Source of the DNA: Stutzerimonas stutzeri
GTDB taxonomy: Bacteria; Pseudomonadota; Gammaproteobacteria; Pseudomonadales; Pseudomonadaceae
Length of the DNA: 57,912 nucleotides
Direction: 5' to 3'
NCBI RefSeq assembly: GCF_000935215.1
Contig: NZ_JXXD01000083.1
Span: 1-57,912, forward strand
The notes beneath the pieces were generated by a model that saw nothing but the letters and a program-made list of their open reading frames with translations, was not told the DNA's origin and searched no databases. Both the position numbers and the translations under genes were made by a program. Below, piece after piece: positions 37,175 to 44,754 of the stretch. Every line of letters begins with the position of its first letter. Positions within the stretch are counted from its first letter, which is position 1.

Positions 37175-39400
37175 ATGAAATCGCTCGGCAAAATCCTGGG
37201 TCTGGTCTTTCTCGGGCTGTTGCTGATCGTCGTGGCGGCGGGCTTCGCCCTGACCCACCTATTCGATCCCAACGACTACAAGGACGAGATCCGCGACCTG
37301 GCACGCAGCAAGGCCGGCCTTGAACTGGACATCAAAGGCGACATCGGCTGGAGCCTGTTCCCCTGGCTCGGCCTGGAGCTGCACGAGACCACCCTGGCCA
37401 GCGCACAGACACCCGAGCAGCCGTTCGCCGACCTGCGCATGCTCGGCCTGTCGGTGCGGGTAATGCCGCTGCTGAGCCGCGAAGTGCAGATGAGCGACAT
37501 CACCGTCAACGGCCTCAACCTGACCCTGAGCCGTGACGAACAGGGCCGCGGCAACTGGGAGGGCGTTGGCCAGCCGGCCAAACAGCCAGAGCAGTCCGCG
37601 CAAACCCCGAAGGCCAGCGAGCCAGGCCCAGAACAGGCCGACGAAGCGCCAGCTTCGCGCAACAAGCCGCTGACGCTGGATATCGACAGCCTGACCGTCA
37701 GCGATGCCCGCGTAACCTACAGCGACGCCAAGACCGGCCAGCAGTACAGCGCCGAAAGCATCGAGCTCACGACCGGCGCGATCCGCGAAGGCAGCCCGAT
37801 CCCGCTCAAGCTCAACGCCTTCTTCGGCAGCAACAAGCCGGTGATGCGCGCGCGCACAGAACTGCAGGGCGCGCTGCGTTTCGACAACCAGCTCAAGCGC
37901 TACCAGTTCGAAGACATGCGCCTGTCCGGCGAGGCTTCCGGCGAGCCGCTGCAAGGGCAGACACTGACCTTCAGCGCCCAGGGCCAGCTGCTGGTCGATC
38001 TCGCTGCGCAGATCGCCGAATGGAACAGCCTCAAGTTCACCGCCAACCAGCTCCGCGGGCTGGGCGAACTGAAGGCGCGTGATCTGGACAAGGAACCGAA
38101 GATCAGCGGTGCGCTGACCGTGGCGCAGTTCAACCTGCGCGAATTCCTTCAGGGCACCGGCCAGCAACTGCCGGCCATGGCTGACGCTGCCGCACTGAGC
38201 AAGGCCGAACTGGTCAGTCGCCTGAGCGGTACGCCGAACAGCCTGGCGTTGGAAGAGCTGACCCTGAAGCTCGACGACAGCACCTTCACCGGCCGCCTCG
38301 CGATCAGCGACTTCGCCCGCCAGGCACTGCGCGTCGACCTCAAAGGCGACCGCTTCAATCTCGACCGCTACCTGCCGCCACCGAGCAAGGAGCAACCGGC
38401 CGAGGCGGCGCGCAAGAGCGAGGTCAAGAGCACCCAGGCCAGCGCGGTCGGCAGCGGCACCACGCCACTGCCCAACGCGCCGACCCAGCAGGCCTGGAGC
38501 GAAGCTTCGGTGTTGCCGCTGGATCAGCTGCGCAAGCTCGACACCGAGGTCAACCTGGCCATCGGCAGCCTGACCGCAATGAAAATCCCGCTGGACGGTT
38601 TCAACCTCAAGGCACGCACCCGCAACGGCCTGCTGACCCTGCAGGAAGTGCGCGGCGGGCTGTATGGCGGCCGCCTGGACGGCTCGGCCAGCCTCGACGT
38701 ACGCCCGGCACTGCCATTGCTGACCGTGCAGAACCGCTTCAATGGCGTGCCGGTCGAGCGCCTGCTGGAAAGCCAGGGCGAGGACGTGGTGGTCAAGGGG
38801 CTGCTCAACCTGGATGCCGACCTGCGCACCCAGGGCAACAGCGAGAAGGCCTGGATCGACAACCTCAACGGCAAGGTCGGCTTCATCATCGACAACGGCG
38901 TGCTGGTCGATGCCAACCTCGAGCAGCAGCTGTGCCGTGCCATCGCCACGCTCAATCGCAAGCCGCTCACCAGCGAACCACGCAGCAAGGACACGCCGTT
39001 CCGCGAACTCAAGGGCAACCTGACGCTGCGCAACGGCGTGGCCAGCAACCCCGACCTCAAGGCCAGCATTCCTGGGCTCACCGTCAACGGCAACGGCGAC
39101 GTCGATCTGCGCGTGCTGGGCATGGACTACCGCGTCGGCATCGTCATCGAAGGCGACAAGGGCGCCATGCCGGACCCGGCCTGCCAGGTCAACGAGCGCT
39201 ACGTCGGCATCGAATGGCCGCTGCGCTGCCGCGGCCCGCTGGAGCTGGGCGCCAAGGCCTGCCGCTTCGACAACGACGCCCTGGGCAAGGTCGCAGCGCG
39301 GCTGGCCGGCGAGAAGCTCAACGAAAAGATCGAAGAGAAGCTCGGCGACAAGGTCAGCCCCGAGCTCAAGGACGCGCTCAAAGGCCTGTTCAACCGATGA
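37175..39400 (+). CDS. asmA: AsmA family inner-membrane-anchored protein
   Basis: 741 residues from the ATG at 37175. One N-terminal membrane helix (LGLVFLGLLLIVVAAGFALT) anchors a large periplasmic beta-rich body. AsmA hallmarks: FDPNDYKDEIRDLARSKAGL just after the anchor, GDIGWSLFPWLGLEL, and a C-terminal domain with VNGNGDVDLRVLGMDYRV. The middle has a Pro/Gln/Glu-rich linker (about 130-165). The family is related to phospholipid-transport repeats of VPS13 type and affects outer-membrane assembly. It overlaps mutY by four bases (ATGA). Confidence 0.93.
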   Translation: MKSLGKILGLVFLGLLLIVVAAGFALTHLFDPNDYKDEIRDLARSKAGLELDIKGDIGWSLFPWLGLELHETTLASAQTPEQPFADLRMLGLSVRVMPLLSREVQMSDITVNGLNLTLSRDEQGRGNWEGVGQPAKQPEQSAQTPKASEPGPEQADEAPASRNKPLTLDIDSLTVSDARVTYSDAKTGQQYSAESIELTTGAIREGSPIPLKLNAFFGSNKPVMRARTELQGALRFDNQLKRYQFEDMRLSGEASGEPLQGQTLTFSAQGQLLVDLAAQIAEWNSLKFTANQLRGLGELKARDLDKEPKISGALTVAQFNLREFLQGTGQQLPAMADAAALSKAELVSRLSGTPNSLALEELTLKLDDSTFTGRLAISDFARQALRVDLKGDRFNLDRYLPPPSKEQPAEAARKSEVKSTQASAVGSGTTPLPNAPTQQAWSEASVLPLDQLRKLDTEVNLAIGSLTAMKIPLDGFNLKARTRNGLLTLQEVRGGLYGGRLDGSASLDVRPALPLLTVQNRFNGVPVERLLESQGEDVVVKGLLNLDADLRTQGNSEKAWIDNLNGKVGFIIDNGVLVDANLEQQLCRAIATLNRKPLTSEPRSKDTPFRELKGNLTLRNGVASNPDLKASIPGLTVNGNGDVDLRVLGMDYRVGIVIEGDKGAMPDPACQVNERYVGIEWPLRCRGPLELGAKACRFDNDALGKVAARLAGEKLNEKIEEKLGDKVSPELKDALKGLFNR

Positions 39401-40464
39401 GCCCCGAGCAGTTCGGCGCGGCGGTCCTCGACTGGTTCGACCGCCACGGCCGCAAGGATCTGCCCTGGCAGCAGAACATCACGCCGTACCGGGTGTGGGT
39501 GTCGGAGATCATGCTGCAGCAGACCCAGGTCAGCACCGTGCTCGGTTACTTCGACCGCTTCATGGAGGCGCTGCCCAGCGTCGAGGCGCTCGCCGCCGCC
39601 GAGGAAGACGAGGTGCTGCACCTGTGGACCGGGCTCGGCTACTACAGTCGCGCACGCAATCTGCACAAGACCGCGAAACTCATCGTGGCCGAATACGGCG
39701 GCGTGTTTCCGGCGGATGTCGACCAGCTCGCCGAATTACCGGGCATTGGCCGCTCCACGGCCGGCGCCATCGCCAGCATCAGCCTGGGCCTGCGCGCGCC
39801 GATCCTCGACGGCAACGTCAAGCGCGTGCTGGCCCGCTACGTTGCGCAGGACGGCTATCCCGGCGAGCCGAAGGTGGCCCGCCAGCTGTGGGAGGTGGCC
39901 GAGCGTTTCACCCCGCAGCAGCGCGTCAACCATTACACCCAGGCGATGATGGATCTCGGCGCCACGCTGTGCACGCGCAGCCGCCCGAGCTGCCTGCTCT
40001 GCCCGCTCAGGGACGGCTGCCGCGCCCATCTGCTCGGGCGCGAAACCGACTTCCCGGTACCCAAGCCACGCAAGGCGCTGCCGCAGAAACGCACACTGAT
40101 GCCGCTGCTGGCCAATCGCGACGGCGCCATCCTGCTCTACCGCCGCCCGTCAACGGGCCTGTGGGGCGGACTTTGGAGCCTGCCGGAACTGGACGACCTC
40201 GCCGCGCTCGACCCATTGGCCGCGCGGCATGCCCTGCAGCTCGAGGAGCGCCGCGAACTGCCCGGCCTGACCCACACCTTCAGCCATTTCCAGCTGGCAA
40301 TCGAACCCTGGCTGATCAGGGTCAAGTCCGCGCCCGACGCCGTGGCCGAGGCCGACTGGCTCTGGTATAACCTCGCCACCCCGCCGCGCCTCGGCCTTGC
40401 CGCGCCAGTAAAGACACTGCTCAAGCGCGCCGCCGCTGAATTGAATGCAGGAGAAACCTCATGA
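39397..40464 (+). CDS. mutY: A/G-specific adenine glycosylase
   Basis: 355 residues. Removes adenine paired with 8-oxoguanine. Catalytic Glu37 in [11 protein letters not shown], helix-hairpin-helix [12 protein letters not shown] at 114-125, catalytic Asp138 in [10 protein letters not shown], and the 4Fe-4S cysteines Cys192, Cys199, Cys202 and Cys208. The C-terminal NUDIX-like domain that reads 8-oxoG is present ([12 protein letters not shown]). Its start overlaps the asmA stop and its stop overlaps the yggX start, so the three genes are tightly coupled. Confidence 0.97.
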   Translation: MSPEQFGAAVLDWFDRHGRKDLPWQQNITPYRVWVSEIMLQQTQVSTVLGYFDRFMEALPSVEALAAAEEDEVLHLWTGLGYYSRARNLHKTAKLIVAEYGGVFPADVDQLAELPGIGRSTAGAIASISLGLRAPILDGNVKRVLARYVAQDGYPGEPKVARQLWEVAERFTPQQRVNHYTQAMMDLGATLCTRSRPSCLLCPLRDGCRAHLLGRETDFPVPKPRKALPQKRTLMPLLANRDGAILLYRRPSTGLWGGLWSLPELDDLAALDPLAARHALQLEERRELPGLTHTFSHFQLAIEPWLIRVKSAPDAVAEADWLWYNLATPPRLGLAAPVKTLLKRAAAELNAGETS

Positions 40465-40733
40465 CCCGCACCGTGAACTGCCGCAAGTACAACGAAGAAC
40501 TCCCCGGCCTCGAGCGCCCGCCGTTTCCAGGCCAGAAAGGCGAGGACATCTACAACAACATTTCCAAACAGGCCTGGGACGACTGGCAGAAGCACCAGAC
40601 CATGCTGATCAACGAACGCCGGCTGAACATGATGAACGCCGAAGACCGCAAGTTCCTTCAGGGCGAGATGGACAAGTTCTTCTCCGGCGAGGATTACGCC
40701 AAGGCCGAAGGCTACGTGCCGCCGAGCGAATGA
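40461..40733 (+). CDS. yggX: Fe(II) trafficking/oxidative damage protection protein YggX
   Basis: 90 residues, typical length. [20 protein letters not shown] with the conserved Cys7, then [19 protein letters not shown] and [12 protein letters not shown]. YggX proteins protect Fe-S clusters and DNA from oxidative damage; next to mutY, which carries an Fe-S cluster and repairs oxidised DNA, the association makes sense. ATGA overlap with mutY. Confidence 0.96.
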   Translation: MTRTVNCRKYNEELPGLERPPFPGQKGEDIYNNISKQAWDDWQKHQTMLINERRLNMMNAEDRKFLQGEMDKFFSGEDYAKAEGYVPPSE

Positions 40734-40785
40734 CCGTCGGCTGCGCTAAGCGCCCGTCCGGATTAAATATTTTTCCGGACCACGC

Positions 40786-40814
40786 TTGACAGGCAAAAGC
40801 CAAATCCGTCTAAT
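40786..40814 (+). promoter_or_regulatory. Promoter of tRNA-Phe
   Basis: Perfect -35 TTGACA (40786-40791), 17-base spacer, -10 TCTAAT (40809-40814, 5/6). The following GC-rich stretch resembles the discriminator of stringently controlled stable-RNA promoters. A 7-bp hairpin (GTCCGGA/TCCGGAC, 40756-40780) just upstream may end yggX. Confidence 0.75.
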
Positions 40815-40825
40815 AGCGCCCCGTT

Positions 40826-40901
40826 GCCCAGGTAGCTCAGTCGGTAGAGCAGGGGATTGAAAATCCCCGTGTCGGCGGTTCGATTCCGTCCCTGGGCACC
40901 A
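40826..40901 (+). tRNA. tRNA-Phe (GAA)
   Basis: 76 bases including an encoded CCA. Acceptor stem GCCCAGG/CCTGGGC, D arm GCTC..GAGC, anticodon stem GGGGA/TCCCC with loop TTGAAAA (anticodon GAA at 40859-40861), and T loop TTCGATT. It has its own promoter and a strong terminator. The type I restriction locus begins about 115 bases downstream. Confidence 0.97.
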
Positions 40902-40910
40902 CTAATACCG

Positions 40911-40949
40911 AAAAACCCCAAGCGAAATTAACCTCCTTGGGGTTTTTTA
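40911..40949 (+). terminator. Intrinsic terminator after tRNA-Phe
   Basis: AAAAACCCCAAG pairs with CTTGGGGTTTTT-type sequence around about 14 bases, ending in six T. It works in either direction on sequence grounds. Confidence 0.85.
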
Positions 40950-41015
40950 TTGCCTGCGATTTGTGCCAGCGGCCCGCTATGATCCAGCCGGCACTTCACG
41001 GAATAGCTGCCCGCC

Positions 41016-42470
41016 ATGTTTGAACAGGCCTTCAAGAACATCGACGACATCCTGCACAAGGATGCCGGCTGTACCAGCGAGCTCGACTACACCGAGCAAA
41101 CCTCCTGGCTGCTTTTTCTCAAGTACCTCGACGCGCTGGAGCAGGAAAAAGCCGTGGAGGCACAGCTTGAGGGCAAGTATTACCTGTACATACTCGACCC
41201 GGAATACCGTTGGGAGCGCTGGGCGGCGCCCAAGACCGCGAATGGCCAGATCGACCACAACAGCGCACTGACCGGTGATGACCTCAAGGATTTCGTTAAT
41301 ACCAAGCTGTTTCCGTATCTGCATGGCTTCAAGCAGAAGGCCGAAGGACCGGACACCATCCAGTACAAGATCGGCGAGATATTCGGCGAGCTGAAGAACC
41401 GCATCCAGAGCGGCTACAACCTGCGCGAAGTGCTGGAAATCGTCGACGGCCTGCGCTTCGGGTCGCAGACAGAGAAACACGAGCTCTCGCACCTTTACGA
41501 AGTCAAGATCAGAAACATGGGAAACGCCGGGCGCAACGGCGGCGAGTACTACACCCCGCGCCCGCTGATCCGCGCCATGATCAAGGTGGTCAATCCGCAC
41601 ATCGGTCAGCGCATCTACGACGGCGCGGTCGGCTCGGCAGGCTTTCTCTGCGAAGCCTTCGATTACCTGAGCAGCCAGCCGAACCTGACCACTCGCCAGC
41701 AGGAAACCCTGCAAAAGCACACCTTCTACGGCAAGGAGAAAAAGAGCCTCGCCTACGTCATCGCCATCATGAACATGATCCTGCATGGCATCGAAGCGCC
41801 GAACATCATCCACACCAATACCCTGACGGAAAACCTTAGCGATATTCAGGACAAGGATCGCTTCGACATCGTGCTGGCCAACCCGCCGTTCGGCGGCAAG
41901 GAACGCAAGGAAGTCCAGCAGAACTTCCCGATCAAGACCGGCGAAACCGCTTTCCTGTTTCTCCAGCACTTCATCAAGACTCTCAAGGCCGGCGGGCACG
42001 GCGCGGTGGTCATCAAGAACACCTTCCTCAGCAACAGCGACAACGCCTCGGTCAGCTTGCGCAAACTGCTGCTGGAAAGCTGCAACCTGCACACCGTACT
42101 CGACTGCCCGAGCGGCACCTTCCAGGGCGCGGGCGTCAAGACCGTGGTGCTGTTCTTCACCAAGGGCGCGCCGACGCGCAAGGTCTGGTACTACCAGCTC
42201 GACCCCGGCCGCAATCTGGGCAAGACCAACCCGCTGGCTGACACTGACCTGACTGAATTTATCGAACTGCAAAAAACCTTTGCCGATTCGCCGAAGAGCT
42301 GGAGTGTCAATGCGACCGACATTGATCAGGCGAGCTACGACCTGTCGGTGAAAAACCCCAATGGCGCTCAAGACGCAGCCTTCCGCAGTCCGCAGGAAAT
42401 CCTGGACGACATTGCGGCGCTGGATAAAGCGAGCGCGCAAGTGCTGGCGACTATCAGGGGGCTGCTGTGA
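41016..42470 (+). CDS. hsdM: Type I restriction-modification system, DNA methyltransferase subunit
   Basis: 484 residues. N-terminal helical domain (FEQAFKNIDDILHKDAG, QTSWLLFLKYLDALE), then the N6-adenine methylase core: YDGAVGSAGFL at about 199-209 as the SAM-binding motif I, and NPPFGG at about 288 as catalytic motif IV. RNGGEYYTPRPLIRAMI precedes motif I as usual. First gene of hsdM-hsdS-rhuM/fic-hsdR. Its TGA overlaps the GTG start of hsdS. Confidence 0.96.
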   Translation: MFEQAFKNIDDILHKDAGCTSELDYTEQTSWLLFLKYLDALEQEKAVEAQLEGKYYLYILDPEYRWERWAAPKTANGQIDHNSALTGDDLKDFVNTKLFPYLHGFKQKAEGPDTIQYKIGEIFGELKNRIQSGYNLREVLEIVDGLRFGSQTEKHELSHLYEVKIRNMGNAGRNGGEYYTPRPLIRAMIKVVNPHIGQRIYDGAVGSAGFLCEAFDYLSSQPNLTTRQQETLQKHTFYGKEKKSLAYVIAIMNMILHGIEAPNIIHTNTLTENLSDIQDKDRFDIVLANPPFGGKERKEVQQNFPIKTGETAFLFLQHFIKTLKAGGHGAVVIKNTFLSNSDNASVSLRKLLLESCNLHTVLDCPSGTFQGAGVKTVVLFFTKGAPTRKVWYYQLDPGRNLGKTNPLADTDLTEFIELQKTFADSPKSWSVNATDIDQASYDLSVKNPNGAQDAAFRSPQEILDDIAALDKASAQVLATIRGLL

Positions 42471-43672
42471 AAGCAGTTTGGCAAGTTACCCGATTGGCCG
42501 AAGTCTGTAAGACAGCGGCCGGCGGTACTCCGCTGAAGTCTAATAAGGAGTTTTACGAAGGAGGAAAAATCCCTTGGCTTCAGAGTGGCGAAGTAAGTCA
42601 GGGCGAAATTTCAGCGGCAAAAACCTTTATTACAGAACTCGGATTAAAAAAATCCTCGGCCAAATTATTTCCGGCCAACACAGTCTTGGTCGCCATGTAC
42701 GGGGCTACAGCTGGACAAGTGGGCATATTGCGCTTTGAATCCGCGACAAATCAGGCGGTATGCGGGATTCTTCCTAACAAAACGTTTATCCCTGAATTTC
42801 TTTACTACCTGTTGCTGTCACGAAAGAGTGAATTGGTGGCCCAAGCAGTCGGAAACGCTCAGCCTAATATTTCACAGCAAAAAATCCGGGACATGTATGT
42901 CCCTCTCGTGACAATTCCCGAGCAGCGCCGCATCGTCTCCACCCTTGCCCAAGCCTTTGGCAAGATTGCCAAGGCCCGCGCCAACGCCAAAAAGAACCTG
43001 CAAAACTCCCGTGAGGTTTTCGAAAGCTATTTGAATTCGCTTTTCATACGAAAGGGAGAGGGTTGGCTGGAGAAACCGTTAAATGAGCTGTGCGAGTTTA
43101 AACATGGTTTTGCATTCAAAAGTGAATACTTTTCGACCAAGGGCGACTACATACTGCTAAGCCCTGGCAATTTTCATGAGCGCGGCGGATACAAGGATCG
43201 GGGCGGAAAGCAAAAATATTACGAAGGCGCTATACCTGCCGGTTACATACTTGCTGAGGGCGATTTGCTGATCGCTATGACTGAGCAGGCTGCAGGATTA
43301 CTCGGCAGCCCGATACTGGTGCCCAAGGTTGGTAGATTTCTACATAACCAGCGTTTAGGGTTAGTCGCAGCGAAGAATGGAGCGCCTTGGTGCAATGAGT
43401 TCTTTTTTCACGTTTTCAATACGCAGCGAGTTAGGAAAGAAATACACGACAGCGCGTCTGGTGTAAAAGTACGCCACACATCACCCAGCAAGATGGGTGA
43501 TGTTGTCGTGCCGTTTCCCGCAAACACAGCCGAGCAGTTGGCAATAGTCCAAAAGATCAATGCTCTCGCGAAAGAAACCCAACGCCTCGAATCCATCTAC
43601 AAAAAGAAACTAGCCGCCCTCGACGAACTGAAGCAATCACTGCTACACCAAGCCTTCAGCGGCCAGCTATAA
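42467..43672 (+). CDS. hsdS: Type I restriction-modification system, specificity subunit
   Basis: 401 residues, GTG start at 42467 overlapping the hsdM stop. Two target recognition domains (about 1-150 and 195-345), each followed by a conserved helical spacer: IPEQRRIVSTLAQAFGKIAK near 155-175 and AEQLAIVQKINALAKETQRL near 350-370. The recognition domains (about 42540-42900 and 43060-43510) are visibly AT-richer than the flanking helices and genes, a sign of shuffling or transfer. It sets the DNA target for both methylation and cleavage; the target cannot be read from sequence. Confidence 0.95.
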   Translation: MKAVWQVTRLAEVCKTAAGGTPLKSNKEFYEGGKIPWLQSGEVSQGEISAAKTFITELGLKKSSAKLFPANTVLVAMYGATAGQVGILRFESATNQAVCGILPNKTFIPEFLYYLLLSRKSELVAQAVGNAQPNISQQKIRDMYVPLVTIPEQRRIVSTLAQAFGKIAKARANAKKNLQNSREVFESYLNSLFIRKGEGWLEKPLNELCEFKHGFAFKSEYFSTKGDYILLSPGNFHERGGYKDRGGKQKYYEGAIPAGYILAEGDLLIAMTEQAAGLLGSPILVPKVGRFLHNQRLGLVAAKNGAPWCNEFFFHVFNTQRVRKEIHDSASGVKVRHTSPSKMGDVVVPFPANTAEQLAIVQKINALAKETQRLESIYKKKLAALDELKQSLLHQAFSGQL

Positions 43673-43696
43673 CTGCATCGACGCAAGGCGCACACG

Positions 43697-44689
43697 ATGG
43701 ATAACGCTCAGCAGGAACTGGTGATCTTTCAGGAAGCGGGCCAGCCGGTCGAGGTTCGGCTGGATGCCGGGCGCGATACGGTATGGATGACTCAGCGACA
43801 GATGGCGGAGTTGTTCGAAACCTCGAACGACAACATCAGCCTGCACCTGAAGAATATCTTTGCCGATGGCGAGTTGGCCGAGGCGGCAACTACCGAGGAT
43901 TCCTCGGTAGTTCGCCAGGAAGGCAAGCGGCAGGTCAACCGTGTGGTGAAACACTACAACCTCGACGCCATCATCTCGGTGGGCTATCGGGTCAGCTCCA
44001 AACGTGCCGTGTCGTTCCGCCAATGGGCTACACGCTTGCTGCGCGAACACCTCACCCAGGGCTACACCCTTAATCGTCAACGCTTCGAAGCCAATGCCCT
44101 GGAACTGGAAGCCGCACTGCAGCTGGTGAGAAAAGCGGCGCAAAGCCCCGAGTTGCTCAGCGACACCGGCCGAGGGCTGGTGGATATCGTTACCCGCTAC
44201 GCGCAGACCTTCCTCTTGCTTCAGCGGTATGACGAAGGCCTGTTGACCGATCCGCCCACCATCGCTGGCGGTGCGCTGCCTACGCTGGACGAAGCCCGCC
44301 AGGCGCTGGCTCGCCTGAAAGCCGAGTTGATGGCTCGCGGCGAAGCCACCGAGCTATTCGCCCTGGAACGCGGCGACGGACTGGCCGGCCTGCTGGGCAA
44401 TCTGGATCAGACGGTGTTCGGCGAGCCGGCCTATCCCAGCGTGGAGGCCAAGGCTGCCCATCTGCTGTATTTCGTGATCAAGAATCACCCGTTCGCCGAC
44501 GGCAACAAGCGCAGCGGGGCGTTTCTGTTCGTGGACTTTCTCAACCGCAATGGGCGCTTGCTGGACGCTACCAACCAGCCAGTGATCAACGATATCGGCC
44601 TTGCCGCCCTCGCTTTGCTCGTAGCGGAGTCAGACCCGGCGCAGAAAGACACGCTGATTCGCCTGATCATGAACATGCTCGCAGGTTGA
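43697..44689 (+). CDS. rhuM: RhuM family protein fused to a Fic/DOC domain
   Basis: 330 residues. Residues about 1-190 match the RhuM virulence family: VEVRLDAGRDTVWMTQRQMA, LFETSNDNISLHLKNIF (an HTH-like segment), and NLDAIISVGYRVSSKRAVSF. The C-terminal third is a Fic domain with an intact catalytic motif HPFADGNKRSG at 264-274, so AMP-transfer or related activity is possible. I see no clear [S/T]xxxE[G/N] inhibitory helix. It lies between hsdS and hsdR on the same strand, 24 bases after hsdS. RhuM genes often ride in type I restriction loci; whether it is a toxin, a regulator or part of the system is not known. Confidence 0.88.
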   Translation: MDNAQQELVIFQEAGQPVEVRLDAGRDTVWMTQRQMAELFETSNDNISLHLKNIFADGELAEAATTEDSSVVRQEGKRQVNRVVKHYNLDAIISVGYRVSSKRAVSFRQWATRLLREHLTQGYTLNRQRFEANALELEAALQLVRKAAQSPELLSDTGRGLVDIVTRYAQTFLLLQRYDEGLLTDPPTIAGGALPTLDEARQALARLKAELMARGEATELFALERGDGLAGLLGNLDQTVFGEPAYPSVEAKAAHLLYFVIKNHPFADGNKRSGAFLFVDFLNRNGRLLDATNQPVINDIGLAALALLVAESDPAQKDTLIRLIMNMLAG

Positions 44690-44754
44690 TTCCGCCTTCT
44701 AAACCCACGCCGCCGAGGGTTATGCTCCGGGCATGATGCCAAAGGGATATTGCC

